Shown here piece by piece: positions 44,598 through 53,829 of a stretch of DNA of 64,000 nt. A model generated the notes under the pieces. That model was given only the letters and a program-made list of their open reading frames with translations, made no database searches and was not told the DNA's origin. Each line of letters opens with the position of its first letter. Within the stretch, counting starts at the first letter, position 1. Origin of the DNA: Tessaracoccus aquimaris. GTDB taxonomy: Bacteria > Actinomycetota > Actinomycetes > Propionibacteriales > Propionibacteriaceae. Location of the stretch: the NCBI RefSeq assembly GCF_001997345.1, contig NZ_CP019606.1, positions 3,534,001 through 3,598,000 on the forward strand. Direction: 5' to 3'. The position numbers were made by a program, and so were the translations under genes.

Positions 44598-45374
44598 TCA
44601 TCGCCCCTCGTAGCCGCGCCCGTTGTAGAAGTCCTCTTCCTCGTATCGGAGCAGCACCGGGATCTCCCGCTCGGGACGCAGGGTCCGGGCCCAGCGGACG
44701 CCGTTGGCGATGATGCGGCGCACCTCAGCCTGGTGGTAGACGGGGTAGTCCTGGTCGCCCGGGCTGAAGTAGAAGATCCGGCCGAACCCACGCCGGTAGG
44801 TCATGCCGCTGCGGAACACCTCGCCGCCGGTGAAGGTGGAGAGGAAGACCAACTCGTCCGGGATCGGCACGTCGAAGTACTCGCCGTACATCTCCTGCGC
44901 CGGGATGATGAACGGGTGGGGAACCCCCTGGGCGATCGGGTGGGTCGGATCGACCGTCCAGACGATCTCCCTGTCGTCCTTGGATCGCCACCGCAGCGTG
45001 CAGGTGGTGCCCATCAGCTTCCCGAAGATCTTCGACCAGTGACCCGAGTGCAGCACCAATAGGCCCATCCCTTCCAGGACGTGCCTGTGCACCCGCTCGA
45101 CGACCTCGTCGCTGACATCGCCGTGCGCGGCGTGGCCCCACCAGACGAGGACGTCGGTCTGCGCAAGCACCTCCTCTGTCAGGCCGTGCTCGGGGTCGTC
45201 GAGCGTCACCGTCGAGACTGAGGCGCCGTCACCGAGGTACTCCTCGATGCCCTCCTTGATGGTGGTGTGCATCCCGGTCGGATAGATCGCGCGGACCTTC
45301 TCCTCGACCTGCTCGTGACGGTTCTCGCCCCAGACGATCACTCGGATGGGGGCGGAGGCGGTTTCGGTGGTCAT
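44598..45374 (-). CDS. thuA: ThuA-like protein (trehalose utilisation family)
   Basis: 258 residues. The glutamine-amidotransferase-like ThuA fold: [100 protein letters not shown] and [20 protein letters not shown]. ThuA proteins act with ThuB in use of trehalose, maltitol and sucrose isomers through 3-keto intermediates. The catalytic step of ThuA itself is unsettled; the active nucleophile Cys of true amidotransferases is replaced by Ser in VLHSGH. Located between the importer permeases and the ThuB-like gene, as in Sinorhizobium. Confidence 0.88.
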   Translation of the reverse strand: MTTETASAPIRVIVWGENRHEQVEEKVRAIYPTGMHTTIKEGIEEYLGDGASVSTVTLDDPEHGLTEEVLAQTDVLVWWGHAAHGDVSDEVVERVHRHVLEGMGLLVLHSGHWSKIFGKLMGTTCTLRWRSKDDREIVWTVDPTHPIAQGVPHPFIIPAQEMYGEYFDVPIPDELVFLSTFTGGEVFRSGMTYRRGFGRIFYFSPGDQDYPVYHQAEVRRIIANGVRWARTLRPEREIPVLLRYEEEDFYNGRGYEGR

Positions 45375-45411
45375 TCGTCGACCTTTCTGTGGTTGTTGTG
45401 CGTGGTTCTTG

Positions 45412-46260
45412 TCACTTGACGGCCCCGCCCATGGCGCCCGCCGCGATGTAGCGCTGCGCGACGACCAGCAGGACGATGGCGGGGATGGAGGAGAGGACGG
45501 CGGTCGCCATCGTCGCGCTCCAGTTGGACACCTGCGTGCCGAGGTACTGGTAGATGCCGAGCGTCACCGGCCGGATTCCGCCGGTGGTCGTCAGCGTCAG
45601 GGCGAACAGGAAGTCGCTCCATGCGAAGAGGAAGGCGAACAGGCCCGCCGTGATGAGGGAGTTCTTCGAGACCGGAAGGACGATGGAGAAGAACGCGCGC
45701 AGGTGGCCCGCCCCGTCAACCCGCGCGGCCTCGATGATCGCGGGCTGGATGTTGATCATGAAGGCCCTAAGGATGAGGATCGCGAAGGGGACGGCCATGG
45801 TCGAGTCTGCCAGGATCAGCCCGATCAGAGTGTTGAGCAGGCCAAGGTCGTTGTATGCGGCATAGAGCGCGTTGGCGATCACGATGCCGGGGATCATCTG
45901 GGTGATGAGGATGACCAGCAGCGCCGCGTTTGCCCAGCGATACCTGAACTGAGCGAGCGCGTAGGCCGCCGGAGCGGCGATGGCGAGACTCAGCACGACG
46001 ACCCCCGCGGAGACGATCAGGCTGGTCACCAGGTTGCGGCCCTGGTCGTTGATGGCCTTCTCATACCCCGCGAAGCTCGGGTTCGTGGGGAAGAAGTCGG
46101 CGTTGAGGGTGTTGCCCGAGGGCTGGAGCGACGCGTTGATCATCCAGTAGACGGGAAACAGCATGATCCCGACGAGGATCAGGCCGATGGCTAGATCGAC
46201 CAGACGGCGCGGCTTGAGCCTTGGCTGGACAGCGACCGGTTCGGTGGGTGTTGATGTCAT
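45412..46260 (-). CDS. CUT1 ABC transporter permease, thu-like locus (MalG/ThuG-like)
   Basis: 282 residues. Six helices ([60 protein letters not shown]). The EAA loop is [20 protein letters not shown], and [20 protein letters not shown] is the typical periplasmic segment of MalG-like subunits. Ten bases after the other permease. Inner-membrane half of a disaccharide importer. Confidence 0.92.
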   Translation of the reverse strand: MTSTPTEPVAVQPRLKPRRLVDLAIGLILVGIMLFPVYWMINASLQPSGNTLNADFFPTNPSFAGYEKAINDQGRNLVTSLIVSAGVVVLSLAIAAPAAYALAQFRYRWANAALLVILITQMIPGIVIANALYAAYNDLGLLNTLIGLILADSTMAVPFAILILRAFMINIQPAIIEAARVDGAGHLRAFFSIVLPVSKNSLITAGLFAFLFAWSDFLFALTLTTTGGIRPVTLGIYQYLGTQVSNWSATMATAVLSSIPAIVLLVVAQRYIAAGAMGGAVK

Positions 46261-46269
46261 GGCGGCCTC

Positions 46270-47184
46270 CTACTCGTCGACGGCTTTGCGGTTGGTGCGC
46301 AGATAGATGGCGGCGAAGACAAGCGAGATGACGATCAGGATGTTGCTGTAGGCAGCGCCGATCCCGAAGTCGAAGTCGATGAACGACGTCTGATACGAGC
46401 GCACCGCGATCGTCTGGGTCGCATTGGCCGGCCCGCCGTCGGTCAGGCCGAGGATGATGTCGAGGACCTTCAGCGTGTAGACGACGCCCAGCACGAGGAC
46501 GACCGAGATCACGGGCCGCAGGTTCGGAACGGTGATGTGCCAGAACGCCTTCCAGCCCGTCGCGCCGTCCAGTGAGCCCGCCTCGTAGAGTTCCGTCGGG
46601 ATCTCCTGGAGGCCGCCGTACAGCAGCGTGACGTTGAACGGCACGCCGACCCAGATGTTGACCAGGATGACAGCGATCAGGGCAACGTCCGGGCTGGTCA
46701 GCCAGGGGACGCCGTCGAGCCCGAACGCGCGGAGCACCGTGTTGAGCACCCCGCCGTCCTGGTCGAGGATCGAGCGCCAACTCGCGCTGCCGACGATCAG
46801 CGGGAGGAGCCACGGCAGCAGCAGCATCGCCCTTAGGAACCCGCTGAGCGGGAACCGGCGCTGGAAGAACAGCGCCAGTCCCATGCCGATGATGAACTGC
46901 CCGACGATGGATCCGAGGGTGAAGAGGGCGGTGTTGCGCATGGCGGGCCAGAACAACTGGCTCTTCACCACCGTCGCGTAGTTGTCCAACGCGACCCACG
47001 GCGCCTCTCCGGTGAAGAACGTGCGGGTGTTGTACTCCTGGAAGCTCATCACCACGTTCTTGACGATGGGGTAGCCGAAGTACAGGGCGATGAAGATGGC
47101 CGCAGGGGCGAGGAACAGGGCCTTTGCCAGCTCCTCGCGCCGCTTGTGGCGGCGAGAGGAGGGCACAATCGTTGCGGAAGTCAT
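46270..47184 (-). CDS. CUT1 ABC transporter permease, thu-like locus (MalF/ThuF-like)
   Basis: 304 residues. Basic start (SRRHKRREELAKALF), helices LAPAAIFIALYFGYPIVKNV, MRNTALFTLGSIVGQFIIGM, GLALFFQRRF and ILVVISLVFAAIYLRTN. EAA loop TELYEAGSLDGATGWKAFWH. VYTLKVLDIILGLTDGGPAN is typical of MalF-like proteins. Lies 24 bases after the binding lipoprotein. Confidence 0.92.
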   Translation of the reverse strand: MTSATIVPSSRRHKRREELAKALFLAPAAIFIALYFGYPIVKNVVMSFQEYNTRTFFTGEAPWVALDNYATVVKSQLFWPAMRNTALFTLGSIVGQFIIGMGLALFFQRRFPLSGFLRAMLLLPWLLPLIVGSASWRSILDQDGGVLNTVLRAFGLDGVPWLTSPDVALIAVILVNIWVGVPFNVTLLYGGLQEIPTELYEAGSLDGATGWKAFWHITVPNLRPVISVVLVLGVVYTLKVLDIILGLTDGGPANATQTIAVRSYQTSFIDFDFGIGAAYSNILIVISLVFAAIYLRTNRKAVDE

Positions 47185-47208
47185 GGTGATCTCCGAGCGG
47201 CGACCCGC

Positions 47209-48426
47209 CTACTTCGCCTCGGCCTGGGCGAACGCCTCCTGCGGGGTCGCCTTGCCGGTGATGCCCAGTTGGATGGCGTTGTAGATGACGGTGGCTGCGG
47301 CGGGCCATTCGGTGCCGAGCTTTCCGGTCCGGGAGCGTGCGCTGACGACCTGGTCGGCGAAGGTCTTCATGCTCGGCACGTCCTGGACGTAGGTGTCGAG
47401 CAGGTCGGTGCGCGTCGGCACGGTGAAGCGCTCCTTGGCCAACTGGAGTTCGTTGTCCTTCTCCGAGAGGCAGCTGACCAGCTCGGCCGCCTTCTTCTGC
47501 TTGTCCTTGTTGCCGGTGGCGGGGACGGTCCACACCTCGCCGCCGAGCGGGGCGACCGGGGTCTGGCCCGCCTCGCGGACTGGGACGAGCACCGAGTCGT
47601 ACTTGATCCCCGACTCGTCGAGGGCCGGGATCTGCCACGGGCCGTTGATCATCATGGCCGTCTTTCCCGCGATGAACTGGTCGTTGACGTCGGCCTGGCT
47701 CCAGTTGATCACGCTGGAGGACGCCGAGCCCGACTTCACGAGGTCGACCCAGAGCTCAAGGGCCTGGGCGACCTCGGGGGAGGTGAGATCGGTCTCGTCG
47801 CCTCCGTTGGTCCACATGAAGGGCAGGAACTGCCACGAGCCCTCGTAGGTCGCGATGGCCGAGAACGCGATGCCGTACCGATCGCCCTGCTTGAGCTTCG
47901 CGGCGACCGTCTTCAGTTCATCCCACGTCTTGGGCGGCGTCACGCCAGCCTCCTCCAGCATGTCGACGTTGTAGAACAGACCGATCGTGTTGACGGTGGG
48001 AGCGAGGCCGTAGACCTCGCCCTCGTAGGTCGCGGCCTGGAGGATGCCCTCGGCGAACCCTGACGTGTCGACCCCGTAGTCGCTGAGCGGCGTGAGGCCG
48101 CCCGTCTTGGCGATCTCCTGCACGTCGGGGTTGTCGAGCATGAGGACGTCGGGCAGCGTCTTGGACGACGCCCGCTGCAGGACGCCCTGGATGAGGTCGG
48201 CTCCCGGCACCGTCTCGCGCTTGACGGTGACACCGATCTTCGTTGCACAGGCGTCGAGGGCCTTCTGGATGAACCCCTTGTCGGGCTCGTTGTTGTAGTA
48301 GTCGAGGACGGAGAGGGTCGACGAGTCGCCCGAGGACTGGTTACTGCCCCCTCCGCCGCAGGCGACGAGGGTGAGTGACATGGTTGCTGCGAGGCCGGCC
48401 GTGACGAGGTGTCGTGTTTTGGGCAT
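47209..48426 (-). CDS. Sugar-binding lipoprotein of the thu-like importer
   Basis: 405 residues. Signal peptide with lipobox LTLVACGGGGS; mature family 1 solute-binding protein: LSVLDYYNNEPDKGFIQKAL, LFYNVDMLEEAGVTPPKTWD, QFLPFMWTNGGDETDLTSPE, AGKTAMMINGPWQIPALDES. This is the ThuE position, first gene of the operon. Regulated from the divergent 198-bp region holding a LacI-type operator. Likely ligand: trehalose, maltitol or a sucrose isomer by analogy with ThuE; not proven. Confidence 0.92.
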   Translation of the reverse strand: MPKTRHLVTAGLAATMSLTLVACGGGGSNQSSGDSSTLSVLDYYNNEPDKGFIQKALDACATKIGVTVKRETVPGADLIQGVLQRASSKTLPDVLMLDNPDVQEIAKTGGLTPLSDYGVDTSGFAEGILQAATYEGEVYGLAPTVNTIGLFYNVDMLEEAGVTPPKTWDELKTVAAKLKQGDRYGIAFSAIATYEGSWQFLPFMWTNGGDETDLTSPEVAQALELWVDLVKSGSASSSVINWSQADVNDQFIAGKTAMMINGPWQIPALDESGIKYDSVLVPVREAGQTPVAPLGGEVWTVPATGNKDKQKKAAELVSCLSEKDNELQLAKERFTVPTRTDLLDTYVQDVPSMKTFADQVVSARSRTGKLGTEWPAAATVIYNAIQLGITGKATPQEAFAQAEAK

Positions 48427-48502
48427 GGCGAAGTCTCCTTGTGATCGGCGCGATGTGCGTGTTCGTGGGATCCGTCAGCTTTGACGGTCATGAAGAGGCG
48501 AT

Positions 48503-48522
48503 AGAGTTAAGCGCTTAACTCT
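48503..48522. promoter_or_regulatory. Perfect 20-bp palindromic LacI-type operator
   Basis: AGAGTTAAGC-GCTTAACTCT, a perfect palindrome with the central CG common in LacI/GalR operators. It lies just downstream of the minus-strand promoter (-10 at 48532-48537), where bound repressor would block the thu-like operon. It is 103 bases from the divergent LacI-family gene. Confidence 0.85.
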
Positions 48523-48531
48523 GTAGTCAGC

Positions 48532-48560
48532 AGTATTGGTTCGCCAAGAGACAAAGTCAA
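48532..48560 (-). promoter_or_regulatory. Promoter of the thu-like operon
   Basis: On the minus strand, -35 TTGACT (48560-48555) and -10 AATACT (48537-48532) separated by 17 bases. The transcript would start near the palindromic operator and run into the lipoprotein gene at 48426. Confidence 0.65.
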
Positions 48561-48624
48561 CCCCCTTCCCCGAAAAATGGGACAATCCACCTGATCAACC
48601 TCGAGAGCAGGGAAGTGACACAAG

Positions 48625-49644
48625 ATGGCGACGATGCAGGAGGTCGCGGAGCACGCCGGTGTGTCGATCGCCACCGTCTCGTTCGTTGTGAACGGAACCA
48701 AGCGGGTCTCACCGCAGACGCAGGCCAAGGTCGAGGCCGCCATGCGGGAACTTGGCTACGCCCGCAACCACGCGGCGAGCGCCCTTGCGAGGGGTCGCAC
48801 AGACATCCTGGCGCTGCTGTCGCCCGCGCTGGAGCGCAACCTGAGCGGGACGGGGATGGAGTTCATCACCCGCGCGGCCGAACGTGCGCTGCAACGCGGC
48901 TACAAGCTGGTCCTATGGCCCTTCGACAACCAGGCAAGCAGCGTCCAGTCGCTGATCGCGTCGCGGCTCGTCGCGGGAGCGGTGCTGATGGAGGTCGAGT
49001 TGCACGACGCCCGCGTTCCAGCACTCCGGGAGAGCGGGCTTCCGTTCTCCCTGATCGGTCGGACGCTCGACCCCACGGGGATGGCGTGGGTCGACGTCGA
49101 CTTCGATGCCTCCATCGTCGGAACGATGAAGGACCTGCTCGGACTGGGGCACCGTCGGATCGCCTACGTCGACTTCGTGCTGGGAGATGATCCGGAGGCA
49201 AGCGTCTTCGCCGGGGCGGTGCGCGCGCGCAACGCCTACATCGACACCATGAGGTCCGTCGGCGGATCACCGGTGCTCCTGCGCTGCCCCGAGACGCCGT
49301 GGGACGGGCGACACCTCGTGTCCCGGCTCCTCGCCGATCACCCGGACGTGACGGCACTGGTGGTGATGAACGAACATGCCGCCCCTGGCATCGTCCTCGG
49401 GCTCGCCGCCGCGGGGGTGCGGGTGCCGGAGGACATGTCGATCATCTCGGTCGGAACCACGTCGATGATGGCCGCATTCACGGATCCGGTCCTGACGCAC
49501 ACCGTCTCGCCCGCGCGCGAACTCAGCAGGCTGGGCGTCGACGCCGTCATCGATCGGATCAACGATCCTGAGCTGCCCCTGCCGCAGATCCTGCTTCCGT
49601 GCATGCGGGCCAGCGGGGAGTCGGTGGCTCCGCCGCGATCCTGA
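48625..49644 (+). CDS. LacI-family transcriptional regulator of the thu-like locus
   Basis: 339 residues. N-terminal HTH and hinge: TMQEVAEHAGVSIATVSFVV, AKVEAAMRELGYARNHAASA. The ligand-binding core is of periplasmic-binding-protein type (TDILALLSPALERNLSGTGM; FSLIGRTLDPTGMAWVDVDF; MSIISVGTTSMMAAFTDPVL). Divergent from the importer operon with a perfect operator between them, matching the ThuR position of rhizobial thu loci. Expected to repress until the imported sugar or its derivative binds. Confidence 0.93.
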   Translation: MATMQEVAEHAGVSIATVSFVVNGTKRVSPQTQAKVEAAMRELGYARNHAASALARGRTDILALLSPALERNLSGTGMEFITRAAERALQRGYKLVLWPFDNQASSVQSLIASRLVAGAVLMEVELHDARVPALRESGLPFSLIGRTLDPTGMAWVDVDFDASIVGTMKDLLGLGHRRIAYVDFVLGDDPEASVFAGAVRARNAYIDTMRSVGGSPVLLRCPETPWDGRHLVSRLLADHPDVTALVVMNEHAAPGIVLGLAAAGVRVPEDMSIISVGTTSMMAAFTDPVLTHTVSPARELSRLGVDAVIDRINDPELPLPQILLPCMRASGESVAPPRS

Positions 49645-49702
49645 CGACGGCCCTAACCTTCCCACCCGGCGGTAGCGTTGTCTGCAGACGACGGGAGACA
49701 CC

Positions 49703-51184
49703 ATGGTGAGGAAGCGCACGGCCAAGGACACCTGGCGGGCCACGATCACCGAACTCGACCAGGTCGACGATGCCGTCTACGACGCCATCGCCTCCTCGCG
49801 CGGGCCGATGCTGGACTCCTTCATGCCGAAGCTCACCAACATCGCCGACCACGGCGTGCTCTGGTGGGGCGTCGCCGGCCTCCTGGCGCTGACCGGCGGC
49901 GCAAAGGGACGCAGGGCGGCGTTGCGCGGCATGGCGACGCTCGGCGTCAGCAGCCTGCTTGCCAACCAGGTCTTCAAGCGCACGATCCATCGCGAACGCC
50001 CCGACCGATCGCTGCTCCCGTTCGGACGCAACGGGCGGCGTCGACCGACCTCTTCGTCGTTCCCGAGCGGGCACGCCGCATCTGCCGCAGCCTTCGCCGC
50101 GGGCGCCTCCTCTGAGTGGCCGAGCCTCGGGGTTCCGCTCAGCACCCTCGCGGGAGCGGTCGGGATCTCGCGGGTCGCCACCGGAGCTCACTACCCGTCC
50201 GACGTGCTCGCGGGCTTCCTGCTCGGCGGTTCCATCGCCGCGTGGGGGTCCAAGGTGGTGCCCGTCCCGGAGGACCCGATCGTCGACCGCACCGGCCTGG
50301 GCCAGGTCGACCTGGGTGCCCGTCCTGACGGCGCAGGCGTCGTCCTGTTCGTCAATCCCGAGTCGAACAGCGGCAAGGGGGAGCGCGTCCTGAGGGTGGT
50401 CCGGCGCAGGCTGCCAGCCACCCGGATCGTCGAGCTACGCAAGGGCGAGGAGTGGCTGGACGTGATGCGCCGCGAGTCCGACGGCGCGGAGATCATGGCG
50501 GTCGCGGGCGGCGACGGCACCGTCCGCACGGCTGCCGCCGTCGCGCTGGAGAGGGACCTGCCGCTCGCGGTGCTGCCTGCAGGCACCTTCAACCACTTCG
50601 CCAAGGACCTCGGCCAGTTCCCGCTCCGTGCGGCGATCCGGGCGATCCGGGAGGGAAGCGCCAACCGGGTCGACGTGGCGTACGTCAACGACGGGCTCTT
50701 CGTGAACACGGCGAGCGTCGGCGCCTACACCGATTTCGTCCGGATCCGCGAGAAGTACCAGCGCCGGATCGGCAAACCGGCGGCCGCCGTCCTCGCCTCG
50801 CTCCGAGTGCTGAGGAAGCGCGAGTCGATGCGGATCAGGGTCGACGGCTCAGAACTCGAGGTCAACCTTCTCTTCCTCGGCAACGGCCAGTACGAGCCGC
50901 AGGGCTTCGCGCCGTCGATGCGCTCCCAACTCGACGACGGCATCGTCGACCTGCGACTGCTGGATGTGCCGAGCGGCATCAAGCGGTGGGGCGCGATCTT
51001 CTCGCTGGTGGCGGGACGGCTGGCGGGGAGCCGGTACTACCGCGTCACCTCCGCGTCGCACCTCGACATCGAACTGTTGGACGGGCCGCGCAGGGTCGCC
51101 CGGGACGGTGAGGTGGGAGAGTCGGCCGATCGCCTCACGGTGAGGGTCAAGAGGCGCGCGTTGACCGTGCTCCGACCGCGCTGA
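49703..51184 (+). CDS. Bifunctional PAP2 phosphatase / diacylglycerol kinase-like lipid enzyme
   Basis: 493 residues. Residues about 60-185: PAP2 phosphatase with the three motifs KRTIHRERPDR, PSGHA and SRVATGAHYPSDVLAG; the catalytic histidines are present. Residues about 205-493: DAGK catalytic fold with VLFVNPESNSGKG, VAGGDGTVRTAAA and LPAGTFNHFAKDLG, and an SRYYRVTSASHLDIEL end. Membrane segments lie in the first half. A lipid phosphatase fused to a lipid kinase may remodel phosphatidic acid/diacylglycerol pools or recycle a polyprenyl or glycolipid; the architecture recurs in actinobacteria. ATG 49703 after GACGGGAGA. Confidence 0.88.
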   Translation: MVRKRTAKDTWRATITELDQVDDAVYDAIASSRGPMLDSFMPKLTNIADHGVLWWGVAGLLALTGGAKGRRAALRGMATLGVSSLLANQVFKRTIHRERPDRSLLPFGRNGRRRPTSSSFPSGHAASAAAFAAGASSEWPSLGVPLSTLAGAVGISRVATGAHYPSDVLAGFLLGGSIAAWGSKVVPVPEDPIVDRTGLGQVDLGARPDGAGVVLFVNPESNSGKGERVLRVVRRRLPATRIVELRKGEEWLDVMRRESDGAEIMAVAGGDGTVRTAAAVALERDLPLAVLPAGTFNHFAKDLGQFPLRAAIRAIREGSANRVDVAYVNDGLFVNTASVGAYTDFVRIREKYQRRIGKPAAAVLASLRVLRKRESMRIRVDGSELEVNLLFLGNGQYEPQGFAPSMRSQLDDGIVDLRLLDVPSGIKRWGAIFSLVAGRLAGSRYYRVTSASHLDIELLDGPRRVARDGEVGESADRLTVRVKRRALTVLRPR

Positions 51185-51202
51185 CGGTCACCGGTGTGAG
51201 GC

Positions 51203-51766
51203 TCAGGGCTTCGGGCTCGGCGTCGGGGTCGGGACCGGCGTCGGGGTCTTGCTCGGGACGATGCAGATCTGACCCTCCACGGAGCTGACCTGGTTCAGGG
51301 GCTTGTCGTTGTAGACCGGCTTGTCTGTGGCGAGCAGGATGTCCACCGTGCCGTCCACGCGGTCGTCGTACTCGATCTTCGGCTCGACGAACTGGGAGGC
51401 CACCAGCCGGACCTGGGCGTACTGGGACTTGCTGGTGCGGATGGTCAGGACCTTGATGCGTTCCTCGGTGTTGCCGGTTCGCACCACGTTGAAACCGGCA
51501 CTCTGGAGGTGCGACTGAACGCGGCTGGCCTGGCCAGAAGTGAACCCTCCGTTGAAGATCCGCACGCTCACCTGGGAGACGGTGACGCTGTCTGCGGACT
51601 GCGTGACGCATGGGGTGGGCGACGGCGACGGGAGCGGAGCGGTCAGCGAGTTCCAGCCCCAGAACGCTCCCCAGGCGAGCAGCCCAAGCAACCCCAGGAG
51701 GATCACGGGTGTCGCAATGAGCCTGAAGATTCGCACGCTTGTCTCTGCCTTCGCTGGTCGGACCAC
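51203..51766 (-). CDS. LytR C-terminal domain membrane protein
   Basis: 187 residues. Cytoplasmic tip, one helix (about 16-40: LIATPVILLGLLGLLAWGAF), short Pro/Ser linker, then an extracellular LytR_C domain: VTVSQVSVRIFNGGFTSGQA, SHLQSAGFNVVRTGNTEER, LVASQFVEPKIEYDDRVDGT and VDILLATDK. It lacks the LCP catalytic domain, so it is a stand-alone accessory with unknown wall-related role. Ends in a proline-rich tail. Follows the small ParB-like gene upstream (51785) by 19 bases. Confidence 0.85.
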   Translation of the reverse strand: MVRPAKAETSVRIFRLIATPVILLGLLGLLAWGAFWGWNSLTAPLPSPSPTPCVTQSADSVTVSQVSVRIFNGGFTSGQASRVQSHLQSAGFNVVRTGNTEERIKVLTIRTSKSQYAQVRLVASQFVEPKIEYDDRVDGTVDILLATDKPVYNDKPLNQVSSVEGQICIVPSKTPTPVPTPTPSPKP

Positions 51767-51784
51767 GTCGGTGTGGTGAGTACC

Positions 51785-52078
51785 TTAGTTCAACTCAAGC
51801 ACGCGGGCGTGCATTGTCTGGCGCTGTTGCAGCGCGGCGCGGAGTGCGCGGTGGAGGCCGTCCTCCAGGTAGAGCTCGCCCCGATACGAGACCACATGGG
51901 CGAACAGGTCGCCGTAGAAGGTCGAATCCTCCTCCAGCAGGGCCTCCAGATCGAGGGTGCGCTTCGTCGTGACGAGTTCATCCAGGCGCACCTGGTGCGG
52001 CGGGATGGCGATCCACTGCTTCTGGGTATAGCCGTGGTCCGGGTATGGGCGGGAATCGCCTACTCGCTTGAAGATCAC
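51785..52078 (-). CDS. Small ParB/Srx-like protein (annotated elsewhere as VapB-type antitoxin)
   Basis: 97 residues from GTG at 52078 (VIFKRVGDSRPYPDHGY). The segment VRLDELVTTKRTLDLEALLE and the closing ELYLEDGLHRALRAALQQR resemble the ParB/sulfiredoxin fold, whose DG-H-R box is here DGLHR. Databases usually label this conserved actinobacterial protein a VapB-like antitoxin, but no toxin gene is adjacent. It lies between the LytR_C gene and a divergent HerA-like ATPase. Function unknown; the ParB-like reading is my inference. Confidence 0.75.
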   Translation of the reverse strand: MIFKRVGDSRPYPDHGYTQKQWIAIPPHQVRLDELVTTKRTLDLEALLEEDSTFYGDLFAHVVSYRGELYLEDGLHRALRAALQQRQTMHARVLELN

Positions 52079-52177
52079 CTGGCCAGAGTACCCGCAACGG
52101 TTCCATGCCTGCCCCTCGGCCCGAGGAGTAGGCCGGTTCGTGGGCGCGGCCCTCGCCCGATATGGGAAGGTAGGCCC

Positions 52178-53829
52178 GTGAACGATGCACCCGATATCGA
52201 GCAGATCCGCGCCGGCTACACCTTCGACGTCGACTCCGCGACGCTGGGGGTCCTGATCGACGGCGGCACCCCCGTCACCGACGTGCCGATCCGCATCCCG
52301 CTGAGCATGTTCAACCGCCACGGCCTGGTCGCCGGTGCCACGGGAACCGGCAAGACCGTCACGCTCCAGGTGATGGCAGAGGCGCTCAGCAGCGCAGGGG
52401 TCCCGGTCTTTGCCGCCGACATCAAGGGCGACCTGAGCGGCATGGCGACGGCGCCGCAGCCGAGCGAGAAGCTGCTGGCCCGCACGCAGGCGCAGGGGCA
52501 GCCGTGGGAGGCCGCGGCATTCCCGACGGAGTTCTACGCCCTCGGCGGCGAGGGCGTCGGCATCCCCGTCCGGGCGACCGTGTCCGCATTCGGGCCGATC
52601 CTGCTGTCCAAGGTGCTCGGCCTGAACCAGGTGCAGGAGTCATCGCTCGGGCTGGTGTTCCACTACGCGGACAAGAACGGCCTCGCGCTGCTCGACCTCA
52701 AGGACCTGGTCGAGCTGCTCAAGTACCTCACCTCCGACGACGGGAAGGCCGAGCTGAAGGGCATCGGCGGCGTCAGCACCGCCACCGCTGGCGTGATCCT
52801 CCGCTCGCTCGTGACGATCGCCGACCAGGGGGCCGACGTGTTCTTCGGCGAGCCCGAGTTCGACCCGTCCGAACTGCTGCGGGTCGCCCCCGACGGCCGC
52901 GGCGTCGTCTCGCTGCTCGAGCTTCCCAAGCTCGCGTCCCGTCCGGCGCTGTTCTCCACCTTCCTGATGTGGCTGCTCGCCGACATGTACGCGGACCTCC
53001 CCGAGGTCGGCGACATCGACAAGCCCAAGCTGGTGTTCTTCTTCGATGAGGCCCACCTGCTGTTCAACGGCGCCTCGAAGGCCTTCCTCGACGCGATCAC
53101 GCAGACCGTTCGGCTGATCCGCTCCAAGGGCATCGGCGTCTTCTTCGTGACGCAGACCCCCAAGGACGTCCCCGACGACGTCCTCGCCCAACTCGGCTCC
53201 CGCGTTCAGCACCAGTTGCGGGCCCACACCCCAACGACGCGAAGGCGCTCAAGGCCACCGTCGCGACCTACCCCAACTCCGCCTACGACCTCGAGCAACT
53301 CCTGCAGCAGTTGGGTATCGGCGAGGCGATCGTCACGGTGATGAGCGAGAAGGGCGCCCCGACGCCTGTCGCGTGGACCAAGATCTGGGCACCTACGTCT
53401 CAGATGGGCGCCACTCCCGAGCCCCAGGTGCAGGCCATCGTCGATGCGTCGCCGCTCAAGGCTAAGTACGGCGAGGCGATCGACCGGGAGTCGGCCTACG
53501 AACTGCTCACCAAGCGCCTCGAGGAGGGCGCTCGGCAGGCTGAGGCGGAGCAGGCCGAGAAGGCCCGCGCCGAGCAGATGAAGGCCGCTCAGGCCGAGGT
53601 CGAGCGCCAGGAGAAGGAGTTTCAGCGCCAGCAGCGCGAGGCGGAGAAGGAGCGCGCCCGGATCGAGCGCGAGGCCCGCGCCGACGAGGCGGCTCGCCGA
53701 AAGTACGAGCGGGAGAACCCGTCTCTCGTGCAGCAGGTGACCAAGTCCACGGTCTTCAAGGACCTGGTCCGCACTGCGGGGCGCGAGATCATCCGCGGCA
53801 TCTTCGGAACGGGCCGCCGGAGCAGATGA
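52178..53829 (+). CDS. HerA-like ATPase (DUF853 type), frameshifted
   Basis: GTG at 52178 after GGGAAGG. Walker A in GLVAGATGTGKTVTLQVMA, then PVFAADIKGDLSGMATAPQP, FGPILLSKVLGLNQVQESSL, and Walker B KPKLVFFFDEAHLLFNGA with GIGVFFVTQTPKDVPDDVLA. The last 190 residues are in another frame; adding one C at the CCCC run 53230-53233 restores HTPNDAKALKATVATYPNSA and 550 residues. The tail is a charged coiled coil (residues about 440-520) followed by QQVTKSTVFKDLVRTAGREI. This family is widespread, hexameric and of unknown role; a DNA- or membrane-linked translocase is likely. Confidence 0.88.

Noticed and set aside
51785..52078. Type II toxin-antitoxin module
   Set aside because: No PIN or other toxin gene is adjacent; neighbours are a wall protein and a HerA-like ATPase.
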